64,000 nt of DNA from Trileptium ribeirensis (lineage: Eukaryota; Nematoda; Enoplea; Enoplida; Thoracostomopsidae). Each line of letters starts with the position of its first letter. Position 1 is the first letter of the stretch. The stretch spans positions 1 through 64,000 of the forward strand of contig JASANE010020188.1 of NCBI GenBank assembly GCA_030248225.1. The letters run 5' to 3'. Position numbers and translations under genes: made by a program. Shown here piece by piece: positions 31,770 through 42,506 of this stretch. The notes beneath the pieces were generated by a model that was not told the origin of the DNA, did no database searches, and was given only the letters and a program-made list of their open reading frames with translations.

Positions 31770-32906
31770 CAATTTTCTGGTAGCGGCCCCCACGTTTAAG
31801 TTAGGTACTGCGCCCCGTATGTCTACAATCGGAAATTGATTTTCTAAAAACGTGAAACTCATATAAACTACAGGTAGACAGGCAAGTCATAGTCGACACT
31901 TTAGCGGGCTTCGTGTATAGGCGTTTTAAGTAGGGTATGCGGAGAATGGCTTTAAAGTTTGTAGATGTAGATCATGTTTAGACATACTTGAATACGCAAC
32001 AAACAACTCTATACAACAACGTATCACAACTACTGTTTACAACATAGTTTTTAAGCTATAAATGTGAAATGGCCGTTGCCTCAATACACTCGACGGTGTC
32101 AGAAGATTTAGGCTCAGTAAAGTTTGAGTAGAATTTATTTCAATATACATAATAGAGTTTTCATTTGTGGGGATATATTATAGTGATAGCACTGATAGTA
32201 AGGTCAGGGATTTTTTCAAGTTTCTCCCCCTATTAAGCTGGGGAAGTATGACATACGTAGAATCTGACAAAAAATTAACGCGTAACTATTACCTCAGACT
32301 AAGTTTAGGTTTAAACTTAGTCTTTGCCTTAGGCTTAGATATACAAGACATTATAATATCGCAACAGAAAGAAAATTTGACATGATCCGCTTAGATTGAG
32401 GATCGACATTATATGACAGAAGGTCAGGGGGGACTTCTGATTAACGCTATTTTTAACTATTTTTAATGAGTAATATAAAAGTCTTAGCTACTCGTACACA
32501 AAGTCACATAACTGTCAAGAGTGAACAAGAGGGACGGCAGCGGGGCGGGAGTATCGGCTTCTTTTCACCTTTTTATCAAAGCAGGAACCCATTATGGTTG
32601 CCATCGCAATTTCTCCTTAACTGATCCCTCACTTCTGAATAGCGTGCTGCGCTAGTAGTTACACTCGTTGATATGATGTTCGAAAATAACGCCAGTACAA
32701 AGATCGGTCGAAATGTTGTCTACAAATGTTCCCGTCATTCATTACATTTGTGGAATTCAGGGTAATCCGTAATGATGAATCCTGATCATGTGATCAATTC
32801 TCCAATCTTAAGACAATGAATCTATTAAATGTACTTATTAATATATATTTATAAGTGCATTAATAGACATATAGATTATATATATAATAATATTGTGTAC
32901 AATCCA
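31770..32906. other. No gene supported
   Basis: An open frame at 32,167-32,385 contains the palindrome GACTAAGTTTA-GGT-TTAAACTTAGTC split around 32,310, and is not otherwise supported. No motif found in the rest. Confidence 0.5.
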
Positions 32907-32909
32907 TTA

Positions 32910-33419
32910 TGCGGCGTTCACGTTATAATGTCCCCGCTGTTTGGAACTTTTGACCCCCTGTAGTCCCGACCCTACCGTATAGACAGTCAGGGTGACACCC
33001 ATACTGTAAATCAAATGCCGAGGGTGTACGACACACCCTTAGCTACTAAATTTTTTCTAGACAGTGTCGTACACACCCTTAGCTACCAATTTGGCGCGAA
33101 TTAACTATAACGGACACCGTCTGTGGCAAATGCGGTTTATTAGTCAACTGTCCTGTGGAGTTTTTCCTAAATTCTCGATATTTGTATCTAGCCCATATGA
33201 ATATTGCTCAAATAATTCCGAACAGTGTCAATAAAACTGCCAGAAGACACGGTGTGCCTGACACTGTCGGCAAGTGGCAATACGCGTATCTAGCTACCGT
33301 TGAAAAAATTTATTAAAAACATGGGGGTGTCTAAGACACCCTGTTGTCAACAGTGTGTCTGACACTGTGTGGGGTACATAGGTTCCAAACGTTGGGGACA
33401 TTATAACGTGAACGCCGCA
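32910..33419. mobile_element. MITE family A, copy 1 (510 bp)
   Basis: Terminal inverted repeats start TGCGGCGTTCACGTTATAAT at both ends (about 25 bp perfect, then GTTTGGAAC at similar distance). TTA is duplicated at 32,907-32,909 and 33,420-33,422. It is the reverse complement of 56,778-57,287 with only a few differences, and is the same length. The interior has GTGTC/GACAC palindromes. No ORF, so it was moved by a transposase made elsewhere. Confidence 0.95.
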
Positions 33420-33528
33420 TTATTTAATATGTTAATTGTAATGATTCCATGAAAAAATTTAGGAATTTTTATAATTTCGGAGAATTTCGGCCTTTTCTCT
33501 TTTATCGAAATTTTGTTATGTCTTCAGT

Positions 33529-33634
33529 TAATGACAGAAAATTAGTAGTGTTACGTTCGGCTATAAACAACGTTGACGGGGTTTTTAAGTGGCGTGGCTG
33601 TGATGTTCTAAGGTTTGCCGACAAAGACATTTGA
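33529..33634 (+). CDS. Candidate exon, unknown product
   Basis: The acceptor TTTTGTTATGTCTTCAG is followed by VNDRKLVVLRSAINNVDGVF then KWRGCDVLRFADKDI and TGA. The GTTTGC after CTAAG (33,616) is a possible donor; using it, this exon would join in phase to the exon at 34,695. It lies 110 bp downstream of a family A MITE. No family recognised. Confidence 0.35.
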
Positions 33635-34102
33635 GCAAACCTTCGCCTCTTCTTCTTAAAAATGCATTTAATAGCATAAAAACATAATCGCGTTTACTTT
33701 AATTTCGCAGACCTATTAAGTCGAATTTGGGCATTTTAAAGCTTTACGTTTAAGTGCCAGAGCCTTATATTTCGATCTGTAACACAGTGACGTAATCACA
33801 AATTAAAAAGCGATGGGGGTCCAAACAAAAATCAATTCACCCCCAGCTGAAAAGCGACGGTCGGCATGAGTCATAATAGAAATATTTAACAGAAACGTAA
33901 TAGCTGATTGACAAAACATGGGTTTCGAACATTTAAAAGGACCCCCGAAAACTAAAACGTGTCCGTCCCCCGATAACCACTTTGTCAGGGGTCCCACATA
34001 AATATATATAGTTGAGTTGTTGATACTTTCTCGCCAGTTACGAATGCATTAGATTAAATGTGCTAATCTGCCTTATACACTTTTACTTTTTAAATATACA
34101 TT

Positions 34103-34863
34103 ATGAATTTTGTATTTTTTATGTTGTCTTCAATAGTTTCGATTTTATTTATTGATTTTTGGGTTATTCAGCCGAATAATTACAATGTTTTGACGAATGC
34201 TAACATTGAATTTTATATGAGGTATTGTGTTTTACCACCAGTTCATCATGATACTTGTCAATTTTGATACGTCTCGTTTTCGTATATAATCATTTACTGA
34301 TACGAGGAGATTTTATACAATTTGGTACAATTTTGTACGAGGTCAGCACGGACGGCAGCTGCAAAATATTGTACTATGCCTGAACCGTAAAATTATTATT
34401 GCTGTATTGCTTACGCTGAATGTATGTCATAAAATTCTTGGGCTTTTGTTTTTCTGTTACATTATCAGCGAACTCCTAAGTAATTAGGCAATAAATCTGT
34501 CGTAAAAATGAGCACTACTAAAAGAGATTTTAGAATACGAGCAGAACGTATGAGTCACAAATATTTTTTCAATAAGCGCTATTTCATATTATGTTGAGAT
34601 AGAGCTTTTCGTCTTTATACAAAGCTATAATAGCCATTTAACGTTTGTGTATATACGGTCACGAAATAATTTTGTTTGTCCATTGTTCAATTAGCATTGA
34701 AGGTATAAACACTTCAGACGAGCGAACGGAAACCGATGTTCTAATTTGTTATCACTTGCAACGATTGTTCCAACTATCGATATTCCGATATAGATCTGTG
34801 TGGTATTCGCATGCCATCCTAAATTTGTACACAAACCGTTATCAGCCACTGGGAAAATGTTAG
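34103..34863 (+). CDS. Candidate two-exon gene for a ~95-aa secreted peptide
   Basis: Exon 1 (34,103-34,221) begins with ATG and encodes MNFVFFMLSSIVSILFIDFW, a signal-peptide-like stretch, then NNYNVLTNANIEFYM, and ends at AG|GTATTG. Exon 2 (34,695-34,863) follows the acceptor TTGTTCAATTAG and begins in the matching phase with SIEGINTSDERTETDVLICY, ending YTNRYQPLGKC and TAG. An AATAAA at 34,940-34,945 lies 77 bases beyond. Without splicing, exon 1 would run on to TGA at 34,267 (54 aa). The exon at 33,529 could replace exon 1 in the same phase. Product unrecognised; only one or two Cys are left in the spliced form. Confidence 0.4.
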
Positions 34864-34945
34864 AATTTTTGTCGGAGCCTATGATGCCATTTGATTACTG
34901 CCTAAACAGTTAGCTAGCTACAAGTTTGAAATTTTAAAAAATAAA

Positions 34946-35848
34946 TTGCGATCCGCCCACGTAGTGTGCTGTCCTGTATCAGGTGTTCACAAGTTCCAAT
35001 ACCCGGGTACGTTGACACAATGGCTCAGCAATCTATTCAAAGGGGTGACTCAAAATTGGAGGGTGGTGCTGGATAATTGCAAGGGGCGTGAGGGGCGCTA
35101 GCTTAGTGCCTTTTTGCTGCGCCCCTGCATTGTAACGTTGACGCCGCATAGCATAACATATTAGTAAATCAGTAAATCTAATCAATTTTTTAGTAAACTG
35201 GACAATAAATAGTTTATACATGTTTAAAATCTTGGATAACACCATTTGTATTACATAATTATTATTGAGCACTCAACGTTCGTTGCTATTTAAGCCATTG
35301 AATATTTTCCGCTAATCATAAAATAAATTATATTAATGGCTGCCATATTTGTAATCTTTTTTATGTTTTAAGACTAAAGCTTAATGAATGGTTGAAATAT
35401 AATTTAAAACCATTGTCAACATTCACGATATAATATTTTTTAGAATTATTATTATAACTGTTAGCATTCAGTGCTCATGCCGTCAATATTTCTATATTTA
35501 AAAAAATTCCAAATCGCAACTTTTGATAGCATTTTCTTTACAAACGCAATTTTGCCGCATCGCTAATATTTTGAGATTTTGAGAAGCAATATATTCAATG
35601 AGAAAGATTAATTAGTATAATTATTCTAAACCGAAATTTACATAGGTACTGCCTGCTACCATCCTTGGCATTTAGTCAATTAAACCACGATTACAACAAT
35701 TTTGTGCTCGCCGATAGAAACAGATATTTTAAAGCAAATACAAGAATAGAATGTGATTAAATTTAATATATTTTAAACTACCCACTTGGTAATTGGATGT
35801 TACAATATATATATGCTATAAGTTGACTATCGTAACTCAACAACAGGT
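34946..35848. other. No gene seen
   Basis: AT-rich apart from a GC-rich spot at 35,040-35,130 leading into the MITE end relic. Confidence 0.5.
35127..35149 (+). mobile_element. Relic of a family A-type MITE end
   Basis: GCATTGTAACGTTGACGCCG followed by CA matches the family A right end (CATTATAACGTGAACGCCGCA) with two differences. No matching left end was found within 600 bp upstream. Confidence 0.5.
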
Positions 35849-36252
35849 ACTCGAATCTACGACACTGACATCTCAAAATCTTCTGCTAACTACTGCTCTT
35901 CTGAGACATACCTTACTAGCTCGACACCTTGGCTTATTCTCGCTACCAATTCTATTTTCAGTGCTTTACGTTAAAAAACACAAATTTCCTAATTTTACTG
36001 AAACTTCTATAATAGACCCATGGATGTGAGTAATTTTAGTTGCAGTGCCGCGTTTCCACAATCGGGGTGGAAGGGTTCGTAGCGACCCTTAACTGGCCTA
36101 CTGCGTGCTCTATTGCTCAGATTTTTAAGCAGTTACGGCCGATTATAATGTTGAACCCGAATCTACGACTCTATTTGGACGAGCCCGACGGAACCCAGCA
36201 GATTTTACGCCCTTTCATTCTATTGTCATTTTTATTAAGCAGAATCGAATAA
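35849..36252 (+). CDS. Two candidate coding segments, unknown product
   Basis: Segment 1 (about 35,849-36,023): acceptor GTAACTCAACAACAG, then VLESTTLTSQNLLLTTALLR, HTLLARHLGLFSLPILFSVL and KFPNFTETSIIDPW, closed by a good donor GTGAGT. It includes a hydrophobic stretch of membrane-span length. Segment 2 (from about 36,038): ATTTTAG, then CRVSTIGVEGFVATLNWPTA, then SIAQIFKQLRPIIMLNPNLR and YLDEPDGTQQILRP to TAA at 36,252. The 14 bases between them are too short for an intron, so they are probably not spliced to each other. Product unknown. Confidence 0.3.
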
Positions 36253-36750
36253 TTAACCTCTTCGGGCCAAAATTTCAGATTTTCGTATCTGATCAAGTCC
36301 TTGTTTCTTCTACTCAAGCAAAATTACCTTTCCCATGTCTTTAATCCCGTTCTTTATAGAAACTAAGTTTTAGGCAACTTATAAGTATAAAAACTTAATT
36401 TTTATTTATGTAATGTCGGTGGTATTTCGGATATAGCCATTTCAAGCGTTTAATTATGCATAGTTAAAGCTAAAATATAAAACAACATAGTATAACATTT
36501 CGTCGTAGTATAATTTTAATATATAATTGTAATTAAAATCTAGAGTGGTCGTTTGGTCAACATATTTGGGTATTGTTGCCATAATTTATTCGGGTCTCAT
36601 TATACACAATTTAAACAACGAGTTAAATCACAGGTACAAATTTTCCACATGACAGTTAATAGATATTGTCTTATTGCTTTCAAGATAATTTATTTAATAT
36701 GTAGTTATATTTCATGTGTGGTCTTGTGTGCGCAGTGATTTAGAGACGTA
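36253..36750. other. No gene seen
   Basis: AT-rich. A 61-codon frame at 36,553 is hydrophobic but unsupported. Confidence 0.45.
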
Positions 36751-36776
36751 GGCCTCATAACAATTGTTATGAGGCC
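36751..36776. repeat. Perfect 26-bp palindrome
   Basis: GGCCTCATAACAA and its exact complement TTGTTATGAGGCC without spacer. The surroundings look faintly tRNA-like: GCGCAGTGATTTAGAG before, GTGTTCAAGCCC (B-box-like) and TGTGCGCA after. The long stem does not fit a real anticodon arm, so a tRNA gene is not called. Confidence 0.9.
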
Positions 36777-36856
36777 GCGTGTTCAAGCCCTTCTGTGCGC
36801 ATAATTCTCATGTGGAAGTGACTAAGGCCACGTTATTCCTGTTCCTGTAAAATGGA

Positions 36857-36904
36857 CGTGAGCTGGCTCAGAAGGTAAAGAGTGTTTCCTTGTTGTAGCT
36901 CACG
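36857..36904 (+). repeat. 8-bp stem with tRN-A-box-like loop
   Basis: CGTGAGCT and AGCTCACG enclose TGGCTCAGAAGG, a match to the internal A box of tRNA genes (36,864-36,875). A B box is not evident downstream. It may be part of a tRNA-derived repeat together with 36,751. Confidence 0.45.
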
Positions 36905-37888
36905 GCTTGCGCTTTGGTACTCTGGCTACGATCGCCGCGAAACTTGAGATAAGCACCCTCATCCTAAAAATTTTGGGACCTTTAATAAGTTTATGTCACT
37001 CGCTGTGTATATGTTACACCGAGAGAAATTCAGGTTATTGGACATAACTAAAACATAAAGTTTACATGCAGTCTAGTTTTTGACAACGGCCGTTGGCCGT
37101 AGATTGTCCTATCCGTCGGCCCACGGGCGTCCTTTGGCAAATTTCCGGCCGTTAAAGGTAGCAATTTCGTCGAGCGGTTGTGTAACATTTTTCTGCTATT
37201 GACAATTCCGAAAGTGGCTAGTCAGCAGTTGTGGGCTGCAGCTCGGCGGCCGTGGTCTATGCGTTTACTACAATGTAGCATGTGAATTATAAATCGCGCT
37301 ACTGGAACTTTTTAACGTATATGTAATCCTCAATAACCAATATGAAATAATTTTGTATCATCTAGCACTACCTTGCCATATTTAAGCGTTATTACTAATC
37401 TATTTGCATCAATGTTTAAAGATAGACCTCAGAGCCGGCGTTCGGCTAGCATTAATTATAGCACAGTTTTGCTATAATAAGTCAACGCGTAAGAATAGCA
37501 CTTGCTATAGTACGATGTGTAAAACATTTAGATATAAATGGATTCTTGCAAAAAAAGCATTTAAGAATATTAAGTCCATATCGTACTAAAGAGAAGACGG
37601 CGGAACGTTGGCCAGGCCGCTCGAAAATTTTCACGGCCGGTCGTTTGACTTCAAAACCGGACGTTGTCCAAGACTCCTGCAGTACCGCTAACGAATTGCG
37701 CATTGTACGCGCTGCTTTGTATGCAATTAGTTCTTAAGTCATCACTGCGGTGTATTAGTGATATTGTTGATATTAGTTATATATCGAAAGGGAAAATATA
37801 TTTTCTGTTCTCATGTTGCATCGTACGCTGGAAGTCAATATGTAACACTTGTTAGTAACCAAGTGCGATGAATTAGATATCGCTGCAG
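36905..37888. other. No gene supported
   Basis: GC-richer patches at 37,090-37,260 and 37,600-37,700. A frame after CTCCTGCAG (37,680) reads VPLTNCALYALLCMQLVLKS and could be an exon, but nothing confirms it. Confidence 0.35.
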
Positions 37889-38012
37889 ATAAGCATTATT
37901 TCGCTGAAGTGTTGCCTGCATCCATTCAATTCGGAACATTTGTCATATACTATCTTATCAGCTGTACTGGCTCCAGCGGGCGGATTCGGCGAAATAACTC
38001 AACTGTGGAAAG
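37889..38012 (+). CDS. Candidate internal exon, unknown product
   Basis: The acceptor ATATCGCTGCAG is followed by a frame KHYFAEVLPASIQFGTFVIY and YLISCTGSSGRIRRNNSTVE, ending at the donor AAAG|GTTTGC. Length 124 (phase 1 in, phase 2 out). It contains a short hydrophobic span. No partner exon was identified and no family recognised. Confidence 0.35.
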
Positions 38013-38799
38013 GTTTGCTAATTATTAACATATATAAGTCTATTACTATTCTAATATATAATAACCGCCTCTGTCGGTGTATTCCCAACTACCGTGAAAA
38101 TAGAACTTTAACAATACTTGAAAAAGAAAAAGCAAAAAATTTCAGATCCTAACGCGTAGCTATGTGATAAAATTACCAACCTATTAAACGCCACAACTAT
38201 AATTCAGAAAGAAATAGGAATTCGCCTGGAACGCCGATGCCGCAACCTTCCCTTGGACAGCCAAACATAGTAAAACTTACAACTAGCGATCATATCTTTG
38301 CGGCAAAAGAATACAATAGGTTATCGTTCTTTTCTGTAAATCTGTGGGTTTGGTACAATTACTGCGTATTTTGCTCGTATTTAGAGCACTAAACCCCAAC
38401 CAACGGTAGTTGAGAATTATCGCTATTTGATATACCCAGAGACGTCACAGGCTCATCAAATGTGGAGGAGGGCGGTAAAAAAGCGAGGCCCGGTCGTTCA
38501 CATTCATTTTGTTATAACCCCACCAGCTTATTATTCATGTTTGTTCGCAAAAAGTGGGGAGCCGCCACCCCCCATCCCCCCGCCCTTTTGCGACGACATT
38601 GCATATCCCTCATAGGGATATTACACAACGTGCCAAGTGTCACAAAAATACTATAAAAATGCGATATTTAAGGCTGTAATATTTAAGACTGTCTACAAAA
38701 CACCCTTACATATCACAGCCTACCGACTGAGACAAAAATATAATATGCAAAATGGTAATGATTATGCGTGATTCCAATTTAGGTCATACGTATTGAAGT
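38013..38799. other. No gene seen
   Basis: Short frames around 38,430-38,650 over a proline-rich, GC-rich patch, unsupported. Confidence 0.45.
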
Positions 38800-39030
38800 T
38801 ACGTCGGCTTAAGGAGGTAGATGGTGGACGTGGGGGTAGGTCCTCGGGGCGGAGGGGAAGGCACCAACAAGAATATAAATTTTTGAAATTTCTAGAAACT
38901 TAAAATTTAAGAACCTAAAATTTTATCCAATTTTTATCAATTTGCGATAAGGTTTTCCTAATGTCCACTATTTTTTGCCAATTTAACCCAATTTTTGCGA
39001 ATTTTTAGTCGATTTTCGCAATTTTTCGCT
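38800..39030 (+). repeat. GC/AT-striped dispersed repeat, partial copy
   Basis: A GC-rich left (AAGGAGGTAGATGGTGGACG .. GGTCCTCGGGGCGGAGGGG) and a core with TTTTTTGCCAATTTAACCCA. The right GC-rich end is absent. More diverged than the copies at 21,620, 25,980 and 61,650. Confidence 0.45.
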
Positions 39031-40006
39031 AAAATATTCATGTGCTAAAAGCGGAGAAACGTCTAAGATGTTGCTAATTGCGAAGTTAATAGACTTAATA
39101 AACTGACGTTGTTTTGGCATATTAATTACATATAAACGCGATACTCTAGTGGTAGGAATTGAGAAATGTTACTTAGCCCAAGTAAATTTTCTTAGTTTTT
39201 GTAAGGGGAACTAAGAGATTTTATATTTTAGTTTTTGAAGCGAAGACGTTCTAAAAGGTTTAGTATAAACAGTCTTCGAAACTATTGTCTTTATAAATCA
39301 ATGTACAAGTTTGGAAATTTTGCCTTTGTCTCAACAGTAACAATAGCTTTTAATTGGAACGAGAGTGGTGAAAATTTCTCGGCCCAAGTTTAACACTTTG
39401 GCGAGTTAGTAAAAACTAATGTAAATGCTACACTTATATATGGAAATCTGCTGTGAAATTCATTAGTTCCTGTTAAACTAACTGGCCTTGTATTATTTAT
39501 TTTGTCATTCATCTTACTGTTGACCCTTATCTAATGTTACAACTAATTAATAAGCTTAGCAAATATGTTCGAGGGCGCAGATGAGTCGGGGAGAGACGTG
39601 ATCTAGACTCAACACTTTTTTTAGACAACGCGACTAAAACCCGCGCCCCGTTTTAGTTAAAATGTAAAATCCATTCACTCCCATTTTTAGTCATTCCTAG
39701 CCTAAGTGACCGACCAAACTAATCTTTCTCTTGTAGATTTGTAACCTTTATTTGTTAAGATATATCTGTGATTGTAAAATAGCGCACGCTCGTTATGAAA
39801 TTTGGACATATGAAATTGCGATTCAATGTACTTGACCGCCAAAAAATCTTTTGAATGTGTATCATGATAAAAATATTATGTTATATTGGCTACCTAATTT
39901 TTGGGGAAATATACCATATCATCACCTGCGCCCATGCGTTGCTGACCATATTACATTATATATTATTGAATGTATTATTTATTATGCGAGCTATGATTTA
40001 TTTTAG
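39031..40006. other. No gene seen
   Basis: AT-rich, without recognised motif. Confidence 0.5.
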
Positions 40007-40318
40007 TGCTTGCGAATTTGTGGTACCCTTACTGATAACATATCATTCCACATAAGAGAAACGCTGTTTTATAATTTGTATATTTATGAGTTTGGAAATG
40101 GGTTGGCCAATGATTTATTTAAGTGCAAAAATATGAAGTGTAAATGTATGTTTTATACATTTTCCATAAAGGCTGAGTTTTTAAGATTTTATGAATTTAA
40201 TTACATGAAAACAAGTAAAAATTGCCTGATCACAGTTGAATTTGTCCAGTACGTACGTACAGCCATTAGTAATTTGTGCGACGGCTTCGGACAGTTGCAG
40301 TTTTCTATTATTCGTTAA
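40007..40318 (+). CDS. Candidate exon, unknown product
   Basis: The acceptor GATTTATTTTAG is followed by 103 open codons to TAA: CLRICGTLTDNISFHIRETL, YIYEFGNGLANDLFKCKN, MKCKCMFYTFSIKAEFLRFY, ISNLCDGFGQLQFSIIR. Cysteine-rich and aromatic-rich. Long for chance at this AT content. A donor-like GTACGT lies at about 40,252. No family recognised. Confidence 0.35.
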   Translation, partial: CLRICGTLTDNISFHIRETLFYNLYIYEFGNGLANDLFKCKNMKCKCMFYTFSIKAEFLRFYEFNYMKTSKNCLITVEFVQYVRTAISNLCDGFGQLQFSIIR

Positions 40319-40414
40319 CATCTTTAATTTTAGTATTTTTGCTAGGCCATATATTGTCTACTGCAGCACACAAATAACTTTACTGTAAAATCAGAGTATC
40401 CAATTTTTAGTAAT

Positions 40415-40537
40415 AATTTCCCAGAATCTCTGCAAAAGAACTTTAGACAATAATATTTGGTACTGTAGTACCACATCTTTGATACTAGAGTGCCAAATAT
40501 TTATGACTAAATGTTCTGTCGCAGAATTCTGGGAAAT
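40415..40537. repeat. Small foldback element, ~50-bp arms
   Basis: AATTTCCCAGAAT and ATTCTGGGAAATT at the ends, and ATATTTGG/CCAAATAT inside, form an imperfect inverted repeat over 123 bp. MITE-like; flanks give no clear target duplication. Confidence 0.6.
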
Positions 40538-41857
40538 TGTCCTAAATATTTGGTACTTGTTCAAAAAATTTCCACAATAAGAAATTTAATTTCAGTTACT
40601 AAAAACTATTCTATCGTAGGTTAGCCTACCTTGTTTCTTAATTACTGCACTGATGCGAAGTTTAGTTAATACACCGGGTCTGCTACACCTCAAGAACAGA
40701 TAGACAAATATCAGCAATTTTTACAATTTATTGTGTTTGGTCATCAGCACATAAAATAGTAAAAGAATTTATCTTTATATATGTCTATTTTTCAAGAGCT
40801 GCGACTCGAAACACTTCCTAAGCCAAACTAAGATAGAATTTTGTTATTTTGACATTGTTTTTATGGTTAATACCACTGAAGTAATGTCATAAAAAAATTT
40901 CCACAATACAAATGATATGGGATACTGATTTCGCAGGCATTAAATATAACCTATGACGCCTATCACAACTGAATAATATAAGCAAAATCACTGATATTCG
41001 TAATCGAGTATGTATTGGTTTTGTTATTAAAGCTTGCGACTGACTAACGATATTTGGTTTGAACTTTGACAGTCTGTATACTTCAGGCTGTGCACAATAT
41101 CATTAATATTTTCAGTCTCGCTGATGCTACAGAATGAATGCACAAAATATCGTTTTGATACAAAATATTTGTGACTAGTTTCCTATTGTCATTAATGTTT
41201 TGGTTTGGTTGTATTTCGCTCAAGATTTTACAATGATCCTGTCGCTTCTATGACAAGCGGATATACCACCGACTTCGCCCCGATTTCTGAATTGATTTAG
41301 AAATAAAGTGTAAAAACGTTTTCCGAACCACAATATTGCTTTTCTTGTCAGTTTATTTGCAATGAGCCATCCGATGTGATTTGGAGCATCTATGAGTGAT
41401 TATGCATTAAGAGTTTATCAGTTGTCCGTTACGATGTACATGTATTACTAATTCTTTGTACTGGATATCCAATAATTAAGTGTAAAACTAAGCTAACCCC
41501 CTACCATCCCACGTAAACATCAAATAAATAACTTCTGCAAATTTTACCATAGATTCCAGTAAGCTTGAACCGTAGGCTTTTCAGAATGCACCTAATAAAC
41601 CCTGCATGACGCCTGTATCATGTAAGTTTTAACTTCAGTCAGTGAGTAAATGACCTCCTAAAGCTTAAAAAATATATAAATTGTGTTGTGGTTCAAGTAA
41701 ATTCAAGCTTGAAATTTATATATTTTTACTATACATATGGGTTTATATACTCAATACTCATGAGTTATATTTTTATACACCACTGATTTTTCTTATATAC
41801 TCAAGGGGGCTATATACGCTCACCAATTAAGCATGGTGAGGTATATTTAAAGCTTAG
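40538..41857. other. No gene seen
   Basis: AT-rich. A second ATATTTGGTACT word follows the foldback at 40,547. Nothing coding. Confidence 0.5.
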
Positions 41858-42295
41858 TAATCGACCCATTGAAATATGCCAGCAGATGTGCCGTTTCGTT
41901 AATATTGGTAGTCTTTTTGAAAACAGGGCAGAAAACATTCCGCTACAGGCTTAATGTCATATATAATATTATGAATGGGTCACTTTTGACAAATAAATAA
42001 CCAAATGTATGTTTCTACACACGTCCTTATTTGCCGCTGCATCCAGAATGAATTACTTTGGGCTTGAAACAGATTTTATTTTGCAGATTTTATGTACTGC
42101 AATAACTTCGAAAACTCTGCGCTATTGAGCGCAATTTCTTGGCTGCCTTGCGCCGATCAATACTTCGCCCAACATCTAGTAGCAACTGATGTGGATGTGT
42201 GGTCGCTTAAAAGCATATTAGAAGACATAGAAGCAACAAACAGAGAAATACATTTAAATTTTTGTCAAGAATTTCTCATAAACCTATGTGCTTAA
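41858..42295 (+). CDS. Candidate last two exons of an unknown gene
   Basis: Exon a (41,858-41,907) follows TTTAAAGCTTAG and reads NRPIEICQQMCRFVNI, ending G|GTAGTC. Exon b (42,087-42,295) follows ATTTTATTTTGCAG and starts in the fitting phase with FMYCNNFENSALLSAISWLP, then CADQYFAQHLVATDVDVWSL, EDIEATNREIHLNFCQEF and TAA. The 179-bp intron and matching phase support it, and codon use in exon b is clearly coding-like. The start of the gene is not found. I do not recognise the protein. A CR1-like LINE begins 210 bp downstream. Confidence 0.45.
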
Positions 42296-42506
42296 CACAG
42301 ATCTGAGATGCATATAAATTTTGTATACTTTCGAAAACGTAAAATTTTCCGAAACCCATAAATATCAACGATCTGGTTAATTAGTGGTTGAATATCTATT
42401 CATCAATTAAAATTTATAAATTACCGCTTTTCAAAAAGAAGCCACAAATCTCTGGTTCGATGATTTACCGAGAACAAATGATATATAGCGATGTGAACAC
42501 ATAATA

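Noticed and set aside
31740..31770. Bacterial contamination or transferred operon
   Set aside because: Only the terminator-like hairpin is present; flanks are ordinary AT-rich host DNA without bacterial genes.
36024..36037. 14-base intron GTGAGT..TTTTAG
   Set aside because: Far below the minimum length for splicing; the two motifs probably belong to different introns or are chance.
36721..36800. tRNA gene
   Set aside because: A 26-bp perfect palindrome replaces the anticodon arm and the T arm does not pair.
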